Assembly: GCF_020524045.1 (NCBI RefSeq)
Contig: NZ_JAIVKL010000005.1
Location: 393,088 to 457,087 of the forward strand
Origin: Metabacillus litoralis
GTDB taxonomy: Bacteria; Bacillota; Bacilli; Bacillales; Bacillaceae
Direction: 5' to 3'
Length of the DNA stretch: 64,000 nucleotides
In this document: piece after piece, positions 28,769 to 37,630 of the stretch
How positions within the stretch are numbered: the first letter of the stretch is position 1
Layout: every line of letters begins with the position of its first letter
Position numbers and translations under genes: made by a program
Notes under the pieces: generated by a model
The model's database searches: none
What the model was told of the DNA's origin: nothing
Seen by the model: only the letters and a program-made list of their open reading frames with translations

Positions 28769-29427
28769 AAAATAAAGTGATTATTTGTGATTTTGATGGA
28801 ACGATCACAGAAACAGATAACATAATAGCGATTATGAAAAAATTTGCTCCTCCAGAATGGGATTCATTAAAGAATGGAGTGCTTTCACAGGAAATTTCCA
28901 TTCGTGAAGGTGTGGGCAAGATGTTTCAGCTTTTACCTTCTTTTAAAAAAAATGACATCATTGATTACATTTTAGAGCATGCAGAAATAAGAACTGGTTT
29001 TAAGGATTTCGTTCAATATACAAAAGATAAAAATATTCCTCTTTTTATCGTAAGTGGTGGAATAGATTTTTTTGTTTATCCACTTCTTAAAGATCTCATT
29101 GATGAAGATAAAATCTATTGCAACAGAGCTAACTTCACAAATGAACAAATTGAAATTGAGTGGCCTTATAGCTGTGATGATCATTGCGATAATGAATGTG
29201 GTTGCTGTAAACCATCTTTGATTAGAAAGTTGACTGATAAAGAACAAAGTAAAATTGTTATTGGGGATTCTATTACTGATTTACAAGCAGCGAAACTTGG
29301 TGATTTTGTCATTGCAAGAGATCTTTTATTAGAGAAAAGTAAAGAATTAAATCTACCCCATAAGCCGTTTACAACCTTTTATGATGTTATAGATATCCTA
29401 GAACAGCTTGAGGAGGTTGAGGTATGA
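28765..29427 (+). CDS. mtnX: HAD phosphatase MtnX
   Basis: 220 residues. HAD motif [13 protein letters not shown], motif II IVSGG and motif [12 protein letters not shown] are visible. A Cys-rich insertion [12 protein letters not shown] around residue 135 is unusual in HAD enzymes but familiar in this subfamily. It dephosphorylates HK-MTPenyl-1-P to the acireductone. Four-base overlaps with mtnW and mtnB indicate translational coupling. Confidence 0.94.
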   Translation: MKNKVIICDFDGTITETDNIIAIMKKFAPPEWDSLKNGVLSQEISIREGVGKMFQLLPSFKKNDIIDYILEHAEIRTGFKDFVQYTKDKNIPLFIVSGGIDFFVYPLLKDLIDEDKIYCNRANFTNEQIEIEWPYSCDDHCDNECGCCKPSLIRKLTDKEQSKIVIGDSITDLQAAKLGDFVIARDLLLEKSKELNLPHKPFTTFYDVIDILEQLEEVEV

Positions 29428-30050
29428 GCATTTTGCAAAAAAGATGGGAAGAGCTAGCAGATATTAAACGTGTGTTAGCAAAACGAGACTGGTTTCCAGG
29501 AACTAGTGGAAATCTTGCTATCAAAGTAGAGCAAGATCCATTAAATTTCTTAGTTACAGCAAGTGGGAAAGATAAAACAAAGGAAACGAATGAAGATTTT
29601 TTACTTGTTGATGCTAAAGGGGATCCGGTAGAACAAACTCATTTAAAGCCTTCTGCTGAAACACTTTTGCATGTTGAGGTATTTAGTAAAACAAATGCTG
29701 GGTGCAGTCTTCATGTACATACGGTTGATAATAATGTGATTTCTGAGTTATACGGAGATTCCGGTAGTATCACATTTAAGGGACAAGAGATTATTAAGGC
29801 CTATGGTTTATGGGAAGAGGATGCTGAGTATTCTATTCCGATCATTTACAATCATGCTGATATCCCAACATTAGCAACCGAATTTTCGAAGTTTGTTGAA
29901 AAAGATGCTGGTGCTGTTTTAATAAGAAATCACGGTATCACTGTATGGGGAAGAAATGCTCTGGAAGCGAAGAAGTATCTTGAAGCAAGTGAATTTTTAT
30001 TTTCTTATCATTTAAAATTATTATCACTGAAAGCTTTGACACTTTCTTAA
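29424..30050 (+). CDS. mtnB: Methylthioribulose-1-phosphate dehydratase
   Basis: 208 residues of the class II aldolase/adducin family. GTSGNLAIK is the phosphate-binding start. Zinc ligands fall in [11 protein letters not shown] and in [10 protein letters not shown] catalytic acid lies near [12 protein letters not shown]. It dehydrates MTRu-1-P, the step between MtnA and MtnW. Coupled to mtnX by ATGA. Confidence 0.94.
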   Translation: MSILQKRWEELADIKRVLAKRDWFPGTSGNLAIKVEQDPLNFLVTASGKDKTKETNEDFLLVDAKGDPVEQTHLKPSAETLLHVEVFSKTNAGCSLHVHTVDNNVISELYGDSGSITFKGQEIIKAYGLWEEDAEYSIPIIYNHADIPTLATEFSKFVEKDAGAVLIRNHGITVWGRNALEAKKYLEASEFLFSYHLKLLSLKALTLS

Positions 30051-30079
30051 AAAGATAATGACTTTACAGTTAGCTACTT

Positions 30080-30124
30080 TCTGTTTAAGTTAATATTTAA
30101 GGAACAGAGTTTACGAAAACAGCC
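30080..30124. mobile_element. Partial MITE family B copy (B3)
   Basis: Only the segment ending cagagtttacgaaaacagcc is recognisable; the opposite end is lost. It sits between mtnB and mtnD inside the mtn operon. Confidence 0.6.
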
Positions 30125-30179
30125 ATATTAAAAATCACCAGTTCAAATGCATAATAGACAAAAATTAGGAGGAGAAAAA

Positions 30180-30716
30180 ATGGCAGTTATTAAAGTGAGA
30201 AACACAAAAGAAGTAATTGAAGGGTATGAAAGCGTATTAAGCTTTTTAGAAAAACAAGGTGTTTTATATGAACATTGGGATATGAGTAAACTTCCAGCAC
30301 ATTTAAAAGAAAAATTTGTACTAAATGATGAAGAAAAAGAAGAAATCTTATCTTCGTATAAAGAAGAGATTGAAGAACTAGCTGAAAGAAGAGGCTATAA
30401 AACGTGGGACATTGTAGCTTTATCTGATGCTACACCTAACTTAGAAGAACTTTTGAAAAAATTTGAAAATGTCCACACTCATACCGAAGATGAAGTTCGT
30501 GCAATTACGGCTGGTCATGGCATATTTATCATTAAAGGTGAGGAAGAAGTAGGTTATTTCGATGTGGAGTTAGAAGCTGGTGATGTGATTTCCGTACCAG
30601 AAGGTAATCCGCATTTCTTCACACTGATGGAAGATCGTCAAGTTGTTGCTGTGAGATTGTTCATTGAAACAGAAGGTTGGGTAGCACATCCTTACCAAGA
30701 CAAAATTAGTAAATAA
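30180..30716 (+). CDS. mtnD: Acireductone dioxygenase
   Basis: 178-residue cupin. Metal ligands lie in HTHTEDEVRAITAGHG (two His and a Glu) with a later His in VPEGNPHFF. With Fe2+ family members produce the keto acid precursor of methionine; with Ni2+ an off-pathway product. Start ATG 30180 follows aggagg at 6 bases. It is separated from mtnB by 129 bases holding a MITE remnant, unlike the tight junctions before it. Confidence 0.95.
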   Translation: MAVIKVRNTKEVIEGYESVLSFLEKQGVLYEHWDMSKLPAHLKEKFVLNDEEKEEILSSYKEEIEELAERRGYKTWDIVALSDATPNLEELLKKFENVHTHTEDEVRAITAGHGIFIIKGEEEVGYFDVELEAGDVISVPEGNPHFFTLMEDRQVVAVRLFIETEGWVAHPYQDKISK

Positions 30717-30729
30717 CACGATAATAAAA

Positions 30730-31045
30730 GAGGTTGGGACATAAGTAGTTAAGCTAAAGATAAACCCGAATTATTAGGAGATATGTCAATTAAACATTCG
30801 CCTAATAGTTCGGGTTTTTATTTGCCGTCTTCAATAGTTTTTTGATTTTATATACTATTTCTAAGAACTAGTGGAATGGAGCGGAAGACACTAGGGCACC
30901 TACTTAGAATTGAGGAAAGGCTGAGACCCGCAGACGGTTTGCGTCTAGGAGGCTCAGCTTCCTCCCCGTGGAACGCGAGTGTCTGCAGCGCAATGAAACG
31001 AACTTGTTACTTTCAGCTTAACTGAATTTAGTTTTATTCGTCTTT
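30730..31045. repeat. Dispersed repeat family A, second copy (right end lost)
   Basis: Begins gaggttgggacataagtag and follows the 5269 copy through acccgaattattagg/cctaatagttcgggt hairpin, the tggaatggagcggaag segment and gcgagtgtctgcagcgcaatg. The right inverted end is missing where the ABC-F gene ends. Its hairpin is placed 35-85 bases after mtnD and probably terminates that operon. Confidence 0.85.
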
Positions 31046-31050
31046 TTCTG

Positions 31051-32751
31051 TTACTTATCTTTTAAAGTATTCAAGAGCTCCTGTTTTCTATTAGTTAATG
31101 TAAGAAACTCATTGTCTAGCTGTTTATAGATTTGAGAATCTTTTGATACTAAGCTTAGTTCACTAATGATTGCAGATAAGTTTGTAGTGATTCTTAACAA
31201 TTCTTCCTTAATTAATCTGTTAGTGTGATACTTTTGATTTTGTTTTTCTTGGAAGTCTTTTAAATTTGTTTCAATGCGTTTTACTTTTTTATTCGCTATA
31301 ACAAGTAACTTATTACAAACTTTATTTAAGAAATAAAAATCATGAGATACAATGAGTAAGGTTCCTGAGAATTCTATTAATGTTTCTTCAAGTTGCTCAC
31401 GACTTGACAAGTCAAGGTGGTTTGTAGGCTCATCTAGTATTAAAAGATCATACTCATCTAACAGTATTTTTGTAAGTTTTATCCTTGTTACTTCTCCTAA
31501 ACTTAGAGTTTCGATTTTTTGAGCTAATTTCTCTCCTTTCATTCCCATTTTCGCTAAAGTGCTTCGTGCTTGAGTGATTTTGGCTTGTTCACTGAACGCT
31601 AAAGCTTCAATTGCTGTTTGATTGAGTGGTAAGTTAGTTACGTCTTGATTTAAATAGGCAATCCTTAACGAATCGTTAATTGACATGCTACCAGATGTTA
31701 GGGATTCTTGGTTCAACAAGATTTTTAGTAATGTTGTTTTACCAGATCCATTTGGACCAACTAATCCAATTCGCTCTCCATGGTTAAAGTAAAAAGAGCT
31801 TTCAGTAAATATATCTTTAGTAGGAAATGTTTTTGTTATATTTCGTGCTTCTGCTATTCTTTTCCCGCGTTTTTTATTAGCTTGAAATTGAAAATGTACA
31901 AGATCCTCATTCATTGGTTTTTCTACTTTGTTACGCTCAAGTTCCCGTTCTAATCGCTTATATTTTGATTTTACTGCTCGATCAAGCTTCTTCGCCTTCA
32001 CACCATGAAATTCTTTAAAGCCTTCTTGATCCCTCATTGTACGATGTGCTTTATCAGACCATTTTTGTAGTTGGTTCATTTGTCCTTCAATTTTTTCTTT
32101 ATATTTTTGTTGAACTTCATATTGTTGGACTTTTTCATCATACTGTTTTTTCTTTTGGGATTGAAATTCAGTATAGCTTCCGTTATAGATAGTCAGTTTA
32201 CAACGATCGATATCAAAAATTTTATTGACAGTTTCATCCAAAAAATATCTGTCATGGGAAATAATGATAACTGATCCCTTATACTTTTTTAATTGATCAA
32301 TTAACCATGTAACACCTTGGTAATCTAAATGATTTGTGGGTTCGTCTAATATAATAAGATCAGGATGGGTTGACCAAATTTTTGCTAATGCAATTTTTAA
32401 CTTTTCTCCTTCACTTACCGAATTAAATCTTTTATTTTCCCACATGTTAATTTTTTCTAAACCTAATTCCCGCGAGTTTTGGAGAAAATCAGAAGAAAAA
32501 TGGTTACCATTTTTCATTTTATAGTCAATGGTTTGGGAAAGATAACTTATTGTGATCTTATCTACTGTGTTAAGTGAGCCTTCATCAGGTTGTATTTTTC
32601 TATTTAGAATTTGAGCCAATGTAGTTTTTCCACATCCATTTGCCCCAACAAGTCCAATCCGATCGTACTTGTTTATATGAAATGAGATCTTATTTAATAC
32701 TTGTTGATCACCAAATTGTTTGCTAATAGATGTTGCTTCTAATAAAAACAT
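31051..32751 (-). CDS. vmlR: ABC-F ribosome-protection ATPase, VmlR-like
   Basis: 566 residues, two ABC cassettes and no membrane segments. Walker A motifs are GANGCGKTT and GPNGSGKTT; Walker B is LILDEPTNHLD twice. Signature motifs are degenerate (VSEGEK and LSLGEV), as in ABC-F proteins. The interdomain linker contains KWSDKAHRTMRDQEGFKEFHGVKAK, close to the linker of B. subtilis VmlR. Such proteins dislodge lincosamides, streptogramin A and pleuromutilins from the ribosome. A coiled C-terminal extension is present. The leader holds an attenuator-like structure. Drug spectrum is inferred. Confidence 0.88.
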   Translation of the reverse strand: MFLLEATSISKQFGDQQVLNKISFHINKYDRIGLVGANGCGKTTLAQILNRKIQPDEGSLNTVDKITISYLSQTIDYKMKNGNHFSSDFLQNSRELGLEKINMWENKRFNSVSEGEKLKIALAKIWSTHPDLIILDEPTNHLDYQGVTWLIDQLKKYKGSVIIISHDRYFLDETVNKIFDIDRCKLTIYNGSYTEFQSQKKKQYDEKVQQYEVQQKYKEKIEGQMNQLQKWSDKAHRTMRDQEGFKEFHGVKAKKLDRAVKSKYKRLERELERNKVEKPMNEDLVHFQFQANKKRGKRIAEARNITKTFPTKDIFTESSFYFNHGERIGLVGPNGSGKTTLLKILLNQESLTSGSMSINDSLRIAYLNQDVTNLPLNQTAIEALAFSEQAKITQARSTLAKMGMKGEKLAQKIETLSLGEVTRIKLTKILLDEYDLLILDEPTNHLDLSSREQLEETLIEFSGTLLIVSHDFYFLNKVCNKLLVIANKKVKRIETNLKDFQEKQNQKYHTNRLIKEELLRITTNLSAIISELSLVSKDSQIYKQLDNEFLTLTNRKQELLNTLKDK

Positions 32752-32809
32752 AAAAAAACCTCCCTATTCTAGAGAGATTAAAATAGCCAACTATCATATA
32801 ATCATACAG

Positions 32810-32849
32810 AAAAATACAGTACCTCTATAAATGCTTAATGAGGACTATA
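32810..32849 (-). terminator. Candidate attenuator in the leader of the ABC-F gene
   Basis: On the minus strand tatagtcctc pairs with gaggtactgta (one bulged base) and is followed by five T residues. It lies about 60 bases before the start codon, inside the leader. B. subtilis vmlR is known to be controlled by antibiotic-responsive attenuation. Confidence 0.6.
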
Positions 32850-32852
32850 CAT
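32835..32852 (-). other. Possible leader peptide ORF (Met-Tyr-Ser-Pro-His) overlapping the attenuator arm
   Basis: ATG TAT AGT CCT CAT TAA on the minus strand covers the 5' arm of the hairpin. A ribosome stalled here would block terminator formation. No clear ribosome site precedes it, which weakens the case. Confidence 0.35.
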
Positions 32853-33292
32853 GTACTTATGTATGATGAAGCTAGGCAGACTAATCCAATTTCTCTAGTT
32901 TTTTTAATTATTCCATGTACGAATAAATAACCGGAAAAATAAGATTAGAACTTCATTGCTTCAACATACATCCTTTCATTTTCTTTAGTGAATCTAATCC
33001 TAAATCAAGAAAAAAAATTTTGGGGAAAAGACCACATTAAGAAACGAAAATATACTCTTTCAACTATGGTGTGCAAAAAACCATATTGTGGTAAGAGTTG
33101 CATATATTGATTATAGACAACATAGAAAAAGAAATCAATTGATAAAAGTAGTTCTTTAGTTAAATAATAAAAATGTTCGAAAGATATAATGATTATGGTA
33201 ATATAATATTGTGAGAAAACTTCAAATTTTCTTTACTTATTGATCTTTCCTATGATAAATTTTTAGCAATACTAAACAAAGGGGGCTATTAA
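32853..33292. other. Divergent regulatory region between the ABC-F and CBS genes
   Basis: About 440 bases without a gene. It must contain the promoters of both genes. An imperfect hairpin (caactatggtg.../...gtggtaagagttg) lies near 33060-33100. No A, B or C repeat is present. Confidence 0.4.
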
Positions 33293-33925
33293 ATGAAAGT
33301 TCGTTATCACTATGTACCAAAGGAATCTGTGAAATATTGTGATATTAACAGTACAGTGAAGGAAGCTTATGATTATTTAAAAGAAACTGGATATCGAAGT
33401 ATACCAGTCCTTAAAGAAGGAAAAACGTTTGCTGGCTTTATTTATAAGGCTCATATACTAGAACATTATGTAGAAAATCAAGGAAAAGAAACTGATGCAT
33501 TAGAGTCATTAGTTAAAAATCAAGATGCATACATATTTGAAGAAGATTCTTTTTTTAAGACATTTCTTACGATTCGTCGACTTCCGTTTTTAGCTGTTCT
33601 AAATGAAGATAAAGAATTTTCGGGTATTATAACTCACTCGAATATAATGGATGTTTTAGAAGATTCATTTGGTATGAAGACTGGAGGATATTTGTTAACG
33701 GTTGGTACGAAAGAACATAAAGGTGCAATAAAAGATTTAGTAACCGCTGTTAAGGATCTAAATATTGAAGGTTTATTAACACTCGATAATGGTGATAAAT
33801 ATATACGTCGAATAATCTTGAATTTATCAAGTGATGTATCTGAAGATAAATTATCTAAAGTAATTAAAAAGCTTGAAGACAAAGACTTTAGAGTTACCTC
33901 TGTTGATCGAATCGAAAAGCAATAG
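33293..33925 (+). CDS. CBS-pair protein with ACT-like C-terminal domain
   Basis: 210 residues. Two CBS repeats occupy about 1-125 (YRSIPVLKEGKTFAGFI and LPFLAVLNEDKEFSGIITHSNIMDVLE). The rest, ending RRIILNLSSDVSEDKLSKVI, fits an ACT-like fold. The CBS part recalls c-di-AMP-binding CbpB proteins, but the C-terminal domain makes it longer. It probably senses an adenine nucleotide; partner unknown. Ribosome site aaaggggg is strong. Confidence 0.82.
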   Translation: MKVRYHYVPKESVKYCDINSTVKEAYDYLKETGYRSIPVLKEGKTFAGFIYKAHILEHYVENQGKETDALESLVKNQDAYIFEEDSFFKTFLTIRRLPFLAVLNEDKEFSGIITHSNIMDVLEDSFGMKTGGYLLTVGTKEHKGAIKDLVTAVKDLNIEGLLTLDNGDKYIRRIILNLSSDVSEDKLSKVIKKLEDKDFRVTSVDRIEKQ

Positions 33926-33971
33926 ATGTGATTTTAAGTTAAGTAATGCTCTGAAAATAGGACGAATAAAA

Positions 33972-34007
33972 TAGAAGGTAAGGTACTATATTGCCTTCTA
34001 TTTTTAT
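33972..34007 (+). terminator. Terminator of the CBS gene
   Basis: tagaagg/ccttcta stem followed by tttttatttg. Confidence 0.65.
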
Positions 34008-34106
34008 TTGTCCTACTTCTTAGGAAGAAAGTAAATGATTTCACACAAAGAAAAATAGTTCTAGTAAAACGTCAATTAGCTCTTGAGGACTATTTGTTGC
34101 ATGTAT

Positions 34107-34901
34107 TTAGTTTTCTCCTCTGAAATTTGGAATTGTTTCGAGTTCAATTAGTAATTCAGATAAAGTAACGGCATCTGCTTTTTGTTGTACAAGAGGTACA
34201 TATTGTTTTAGTACGGATGCGGTCTTTTCGCCTGCAATTCCAACATGACCAATGGCAATAATTTCATCATCTTGATCAATTCTACTCATTAATAGGTTCG
34301 CTTGTTTCAAAATATGCTTAATTGTATATTGTTCATCAAAAAAAAGTTCATTTTCTAGATATGGAACTCTAAGTTCTTTTGCAAGAGTTGCTACAACACT
34401 TTTACCAGTCGTTTTACTATCCAAATAGTAAAGTTCTCTCTCCTTACATACTTCTAATATGATTCTCATAACTCGTTCATCTGCAGTTGCTTTTGAGCCC
34501 ATGTGATTATTCATTCCTACAGCATGTGGAACATCATCAATAGCATCGTTCACTCGCTTCCTTATTTCTTCATCAGATAAATCGGTTGTAATTGCGCCAG
34601 GTCCTAACCAACTTTTTTTTCCTGCGATAGGTTCCATAGGGAGGTGAAGGATCACTTCATGACCATTTTTATGAGCTAATTTTGCATCCTTTTTTGTTGT
34701 TGGAAGAAAAGGCATTACAGCAACTGTTAATGGAATAGGCAAAGAGATAATTTCCTCAGTACCCTTCATATTATTACCTAAATCGTCAATAACAATGGCC
34801 ACTTGTCTTTCATCTGATATAGGACCAGTCGTTTGAGCAACTGCGCTTGAATGTAATTGTACAAACAAAATAAACATACATGCAATAATAACTTTTATCA
34901 A
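34107..34901 (-). CDS. Secreted divergent polysaccharide deacetylase family protein
   Basis: 264 residues with a signal peptide (MIKVIIACMFILFVQLHSSAVAQ). The mature part starts VAIVIDDLGNN, then VAVMPFLP, EVILHLPMEP, GMNNHMGS and YYLDSKTT. These are the conserved blocks of the divergent polysaccharide deacetylase (YibQ/DUF610) family, which keeps the Asp and His of NodB-like enzymes. Likely acts on cell-wall glycan outside the membrane, but activity is unproven for the family. Confidence 0.85.
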   Translation of the reverse strand: MIKVIIACMFILFVQLHSSAVAQTTGPISDERQVAIVIDDLGNNMKGTEEIISLPIPLTVAVMPFLPTTKKDAKLAHKNGHEVILHLPMEPIAGKKSWLGPGAITTDLSDEEIRKRVNDAIDDVPHAVGMNNHMGSKATADERVMRIILEVCKERELYYLDSKTTGKSVVATLAKELRVPYLENELFFDEQYTIKHILKQANLLMSRIDQDDEIIAIGHVGIAGEKTASVLKQYVPLVQQKADAVTLSELLIELETIPNFRGEN

Positions 34902-35037
34902 AGATGATCACTCCTAATTTGGCTCTATGAACGTATCTCTTGGATACTTCTAATTCAACATTTATTTTTTCTATAGCCAATATATTTTTTATAGTTTATC
35001 CTTTTCATAAATTAATCATGTGTAGGTCATTTAAAAT

Positions 35038-35414
35038 GGCTGTTTTCGTATACTTTGCTTTGTTGCTTTAAAAACTTGGCTATGTTAAAGCTTAATGTTG
35101 ATTTTCAGCACTTTGTTGATTGGAGTGAAAGGCATGAGACTCCTGCGGGAGGAGCGTGTCAAAGGGAGACCCCACAGGCGCTTGCGCCGAGGAGGCTCCG
35201 GACCTAGGAAAAAACGAACTGCATTTTTTCCCGGGAAAGCGAATGCCTGTAACGGAAATCAACAACAAAGTTTAACAGAGCCAAAAACTTAAGTAAGTAG
35301 CACAGGATAAAGTCTATTGGCAAAATTTCTACCTAGAATACTACCGTTAATACTTTAGTATAATGTTTTGCCTGCATAGTTTAGTTCATTAACCACAATC
35401 TTTTGAAAAATGCC
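35038..35414. mobile_element. MITE family B, copy B4, interrupted by a family C element
   Basis: Left part ggctgttttcgtatactttg ends at 35077; right part resumes at 35283 with tagcacaggataaag, ctgcatag and ends aatcttttgaaaaatgcc. Removing the 205-bp insert and one AAAAACTT restores a B element. Outer target duplication is decayed. Confidence 0.8.
35078..35282. mobile_element. MITE family C, copy C2, with exact 8-bp target duplication
   Basis: 205 bp from ggctatgttaaagc to gtttaacagagcc. AAAAACTT occurs on both sides (35070-35077 and 35283-35290). The GC-rich centre contains the self-complementary gcgcttgcgc and paired gggagacc/ggaggctcc segments. There is no credible coding region. It is inserted in a family B element. 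Confidence 0.9.
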
Positions 35415-35423
35415 TATATAAAA

Positions 35424-35561
35424 GGCTCTTTTCTGAAAGATTGTTGCTAATTGATCAAATTATGTAGTGGAAACATTGTTGTTATAGCAAAATAGGTACT
35501 ATTCTAAGAAGAAAAGATGTCACTATGCTTTATATAGCCTTGTTTACTTGGAGGAACATCC
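35424..35561. mobile_element. MITE family B, copy B5 (reverse orientation)
   Basis: Begins ggctcttttctgaaagattgttgc and ends aggaacatcc (expected acagcc). Flanks ATATAAAA and TTATAAAA match 7 of 8. It is placed 10 bases after copy B4. Confidence 0.75.
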
Positions 35562-35790
35562 TTATAAAAAGGGAAGATGTTTAACATCTAGTAGGATTGG
35601 GAATACAGAAAATAGATAGATTTGATCTAGTGAAATTTATTAAACAAAGCAATGGTCTTGATCGTCAAATTTTTCAAGAAAATCATTTCTCTAGTAATTC
35701 ACTTTTCTTCATAAATTCCATACCAGTCAATAATAAATTTTGAATTGAAAATTTTCACAAAATATCACTTGAATAGTAGGAGGGATTTTG

Positions 35791-36042
35791 ATGAATTTCA
35801 ATCGTAAAAAAACAAAGTTACTTGATGCAATAGACGATAAAAGACAGGAAATGATTGAAACTGCAAATAGAGAAGGATATACAAGTGAAACTGCAGTAAA
35901 CTGTAGTCAGGACTTAGATTTACTTATAAATGAATATCAACTACTTTTAATTGAAGAGAAAAAATATTCCAATACTAGTCCAATATCTAACTTTGTCCAT
36001 TCAATGAAAATGATTGCTTATAAAGACCGATTTTCTTATTAA
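35791..36042 (+). CDS. spo0E: Spo0E-like aspartyl-phosphate phosphatase
   Basis: 83 residues with the Spo0E/YisI/YnzD signature NCSQDLDLLINEYQLL (SQxLD core) in a two-helix layout. Family members dephosphorylate Spo0A~P and delay sporulation. B. subtilis has spo0E at this map position and of similar length, which supports the symbol. taggaggg is the ribosome site for ATG 35791. A MITE is inserted 4 bases beyond the stop. Confidence 0.85.
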   Translation: MNFNRKKTKLLDAIDDKRQEMIETANREGYTSETAVNCSQDLDLLINEYQLLLIEEKKYSNTSPISNFVHSMKMIAYKDRFSY

Positions 36043-36046
36043 TTAA

Positions 36047-36205
36047 GGCTCTTTTCTGTAAGGTTGTTGCTAATTGACGTTATATCTGTTAGAAGCAGAG
36101 TATGATTGGATAAAAGGTCCGATCTGTAGAAGAAAAGATGCAACTATAATTTATAGATAGTTGTTTTTATCAGTCTCTAAAAACAATAAGTTTGTGAAAA
36201 CAGCC
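36047..36205. mobile_element. MITE family B, copy B6 with exact 8-bp target duplication
   Basis: Reverse-orientation copy from ggctcttttctgtaagg to aagtttgtgaaaacagcc. Exact TTAATTAA on both sides (36039-36046 and 36206-36213). The left duplication overlaps the spo0E stop codon. Confidence 0.9.
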
Positions 36206-36285
36206 TTAATTAATGCTATATAGAATAATTTGATACATACTTATGAATTTGTATGGCTGATGAGAAATCGCTGAAGAGTAAGGGG

Positions 36286-36335
36286 AAGGCTATATTTCTG
36301 AGACAAAACATGGTCAGAATAGGTAGCCTTTTTTA
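36286..36335 (+). terminator. Terminator-like hairpin downstream of spo0E and its MITE
   Basis: aaggcta...tctga pairs with tcaga...tagcctt and is followed by tttttt. If it is the spo0E terminator, the MITE inserted between gene and terminator. Confidence 0.6.
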
Positions 36336-36453
36336 TTATAAGGTATATTTACTTAGACCTAATTAGGAATTGAACGTTTCTGGAACATCTTCTATTCCTA
36401 ATCGTTTAAGCTTTTCTTATTGGTCGTATAGTGATAAGATTTCAAATTTTGCA

Positions 36454-37185
36454 TTAAAAACTTTCAATTAATATGACCATAAATACAATTCCGATGATAA
36501 AGGAATATGTTGCATAACGTTCATTACCATCTCCATGACTTTCCGGAATTAACTCTTTATATATGATAAACAACATGGCTCCAGCTGCAAATGATAGTCC
36601 ATAGACGACTAAAAAGTCTACATAGCTTGTTAAATAAAAGCCTAGTAATGCTGATACAATCTCCACAGCCCCAGTAGCGGTAGCAATTAACAGTGCGCGA
36701 ATTTGACTGATATTTTGTTTGATCAGAAACAGTGCAACTAGAAAACCTTCAGGTGCATTTTGCAAGCCAATGGCGAAGGCTATTAAATTTCCGGTTTCAT
36801 CTGTATTTGATGCATAACTAACACCTACTGACAATCCTTCTGGTATATTATGTAATGTAATTGCAGCAATAATTAATAATGCTTTTTCATCAAATTCAAT
36901 TCCTGTTTTTGAGTGTTGCAAATCTATATGAGGAATTTTCTTTTCTAGATAAGTTAAAGTTAATACACCTAAAAATATCCCTATACAAACTTCAATAACG
37001 CTCCCGGATTTTAAACTTTCAGGTATTAATCCTAACATGGCTGCAGTCATCATAATTCCAGCTGTAAAGGCTAAAAGAATATCCTTCCATCGATGAGAAA
37101 GGGAGTTTTTTAGAAATAATATTGGCAAAGCCCCTAATCCTGTTGATAAAGCTGATAATATGCTGCCTATTAGTACATTAGACAT
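36454..37185 (-). CDS. ZIP family divalent metal transporter
   Basis: About 243 residues with eight hydrophobic helices. The two family helices are HNIPEGLSVGVSYA and LQNAPEGFLVALF, which form the metal site. ZIP proteins import zinc or related ions. The loop between helices 3 and 4 is short and contains HIDLQHSK. Start chosen at MSNVLIG behind aaggag (10-base spacing); an ATG 12 codons earlier is possible. Confidence 0.9.
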   Translation of the reverse strand: MSNVLIGSILSALSTGLGALPILFLKNSLSHRWKDILLAFTAGIMMTAAMLGLIPESLKSGSVIEVCIGIFLGVLTLTYLEKKIPHIDLQHSKTGIEFDEKALLIIAAITLHNIPEGLSVGVSYASNTDETGNLIAFAIGLQNAPEGFLVALFLIKQNISQIRALLIATATGAVEIVSALLGFYLTSYVDFLVVYGLSFAAGAMLFIIYKELIPESHGDGNERYATYSFIIGIVFMVILIESF

Positions 37186-37483
37186 ATTGTTATAACTCCT
37201 TTTTAGTACAGTTAACTTCATTTTATTATTTCTAACTATGCATTATGTATTAGATAGTAAGAAATTTTTAATATATAGTAAAGATATTCATTTGAATTTT
37301 TTAAAAATATACACTATGGTATTTGACATTAGCACATTGTTATTTAGAATGGAAGACTTATATCTTCTGGTCATATATTTATTTTGACAAATCTTAGATA
37401 AAGGCTCATACCATTCCAATCTATTCTTCGCTTCTGTTGAAAACGGACATCTAGATCGAGACAATATGTTAAAAAAATGGGTA

Positions 37484-37517
37484 ACAAAAGTTTTATTGTT
37501 TGAAATAAAACTTTTGT
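37484..37517. repeat. Perfect 14-bp inverted repeat
   Basis: acaaaagttttatt and its exact complement separated by six bases. There is no immediate T run on the plus strand. It could be an operator or part of a terminator on the minus strand. Confidence 0.55.
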
Positions 37518-37592
37518 GTAAAATAGGAATGAAGAGGTAAGTCAAAAGACAATGAGCGATGTGTATGGAACATCAACTTTTATAAGAAACAT

Positions 37593-37621
37593 TTGACTTA
37601 GTAACCAACTTCGTCTATTAT
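37593..37621 (+). promoter_or_regulatory. Probable mhqR promoter
   Basis: TTGACT, 17-base spacer, TATTAT; an overlapping TATAAT at 37619 would need a 20-base spacer. Confidence 0.55.
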
Positions 37622-37630
37622 AATGCTAAT

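Noticed and set aside
35095..35292. Open frame of about 65 codons within the family C element at 35078
   Set aside because: It follows the GC-rich hairpin core, lacks a ribosome site and a known domain, and is not kept in the decayed copy at 9323.
37288..37545. Minus-strand open frame of 85 codons upstream of mhqR
   Set aside because: No ribosome site, odd composition, and it covers the promoter-side hairpin.
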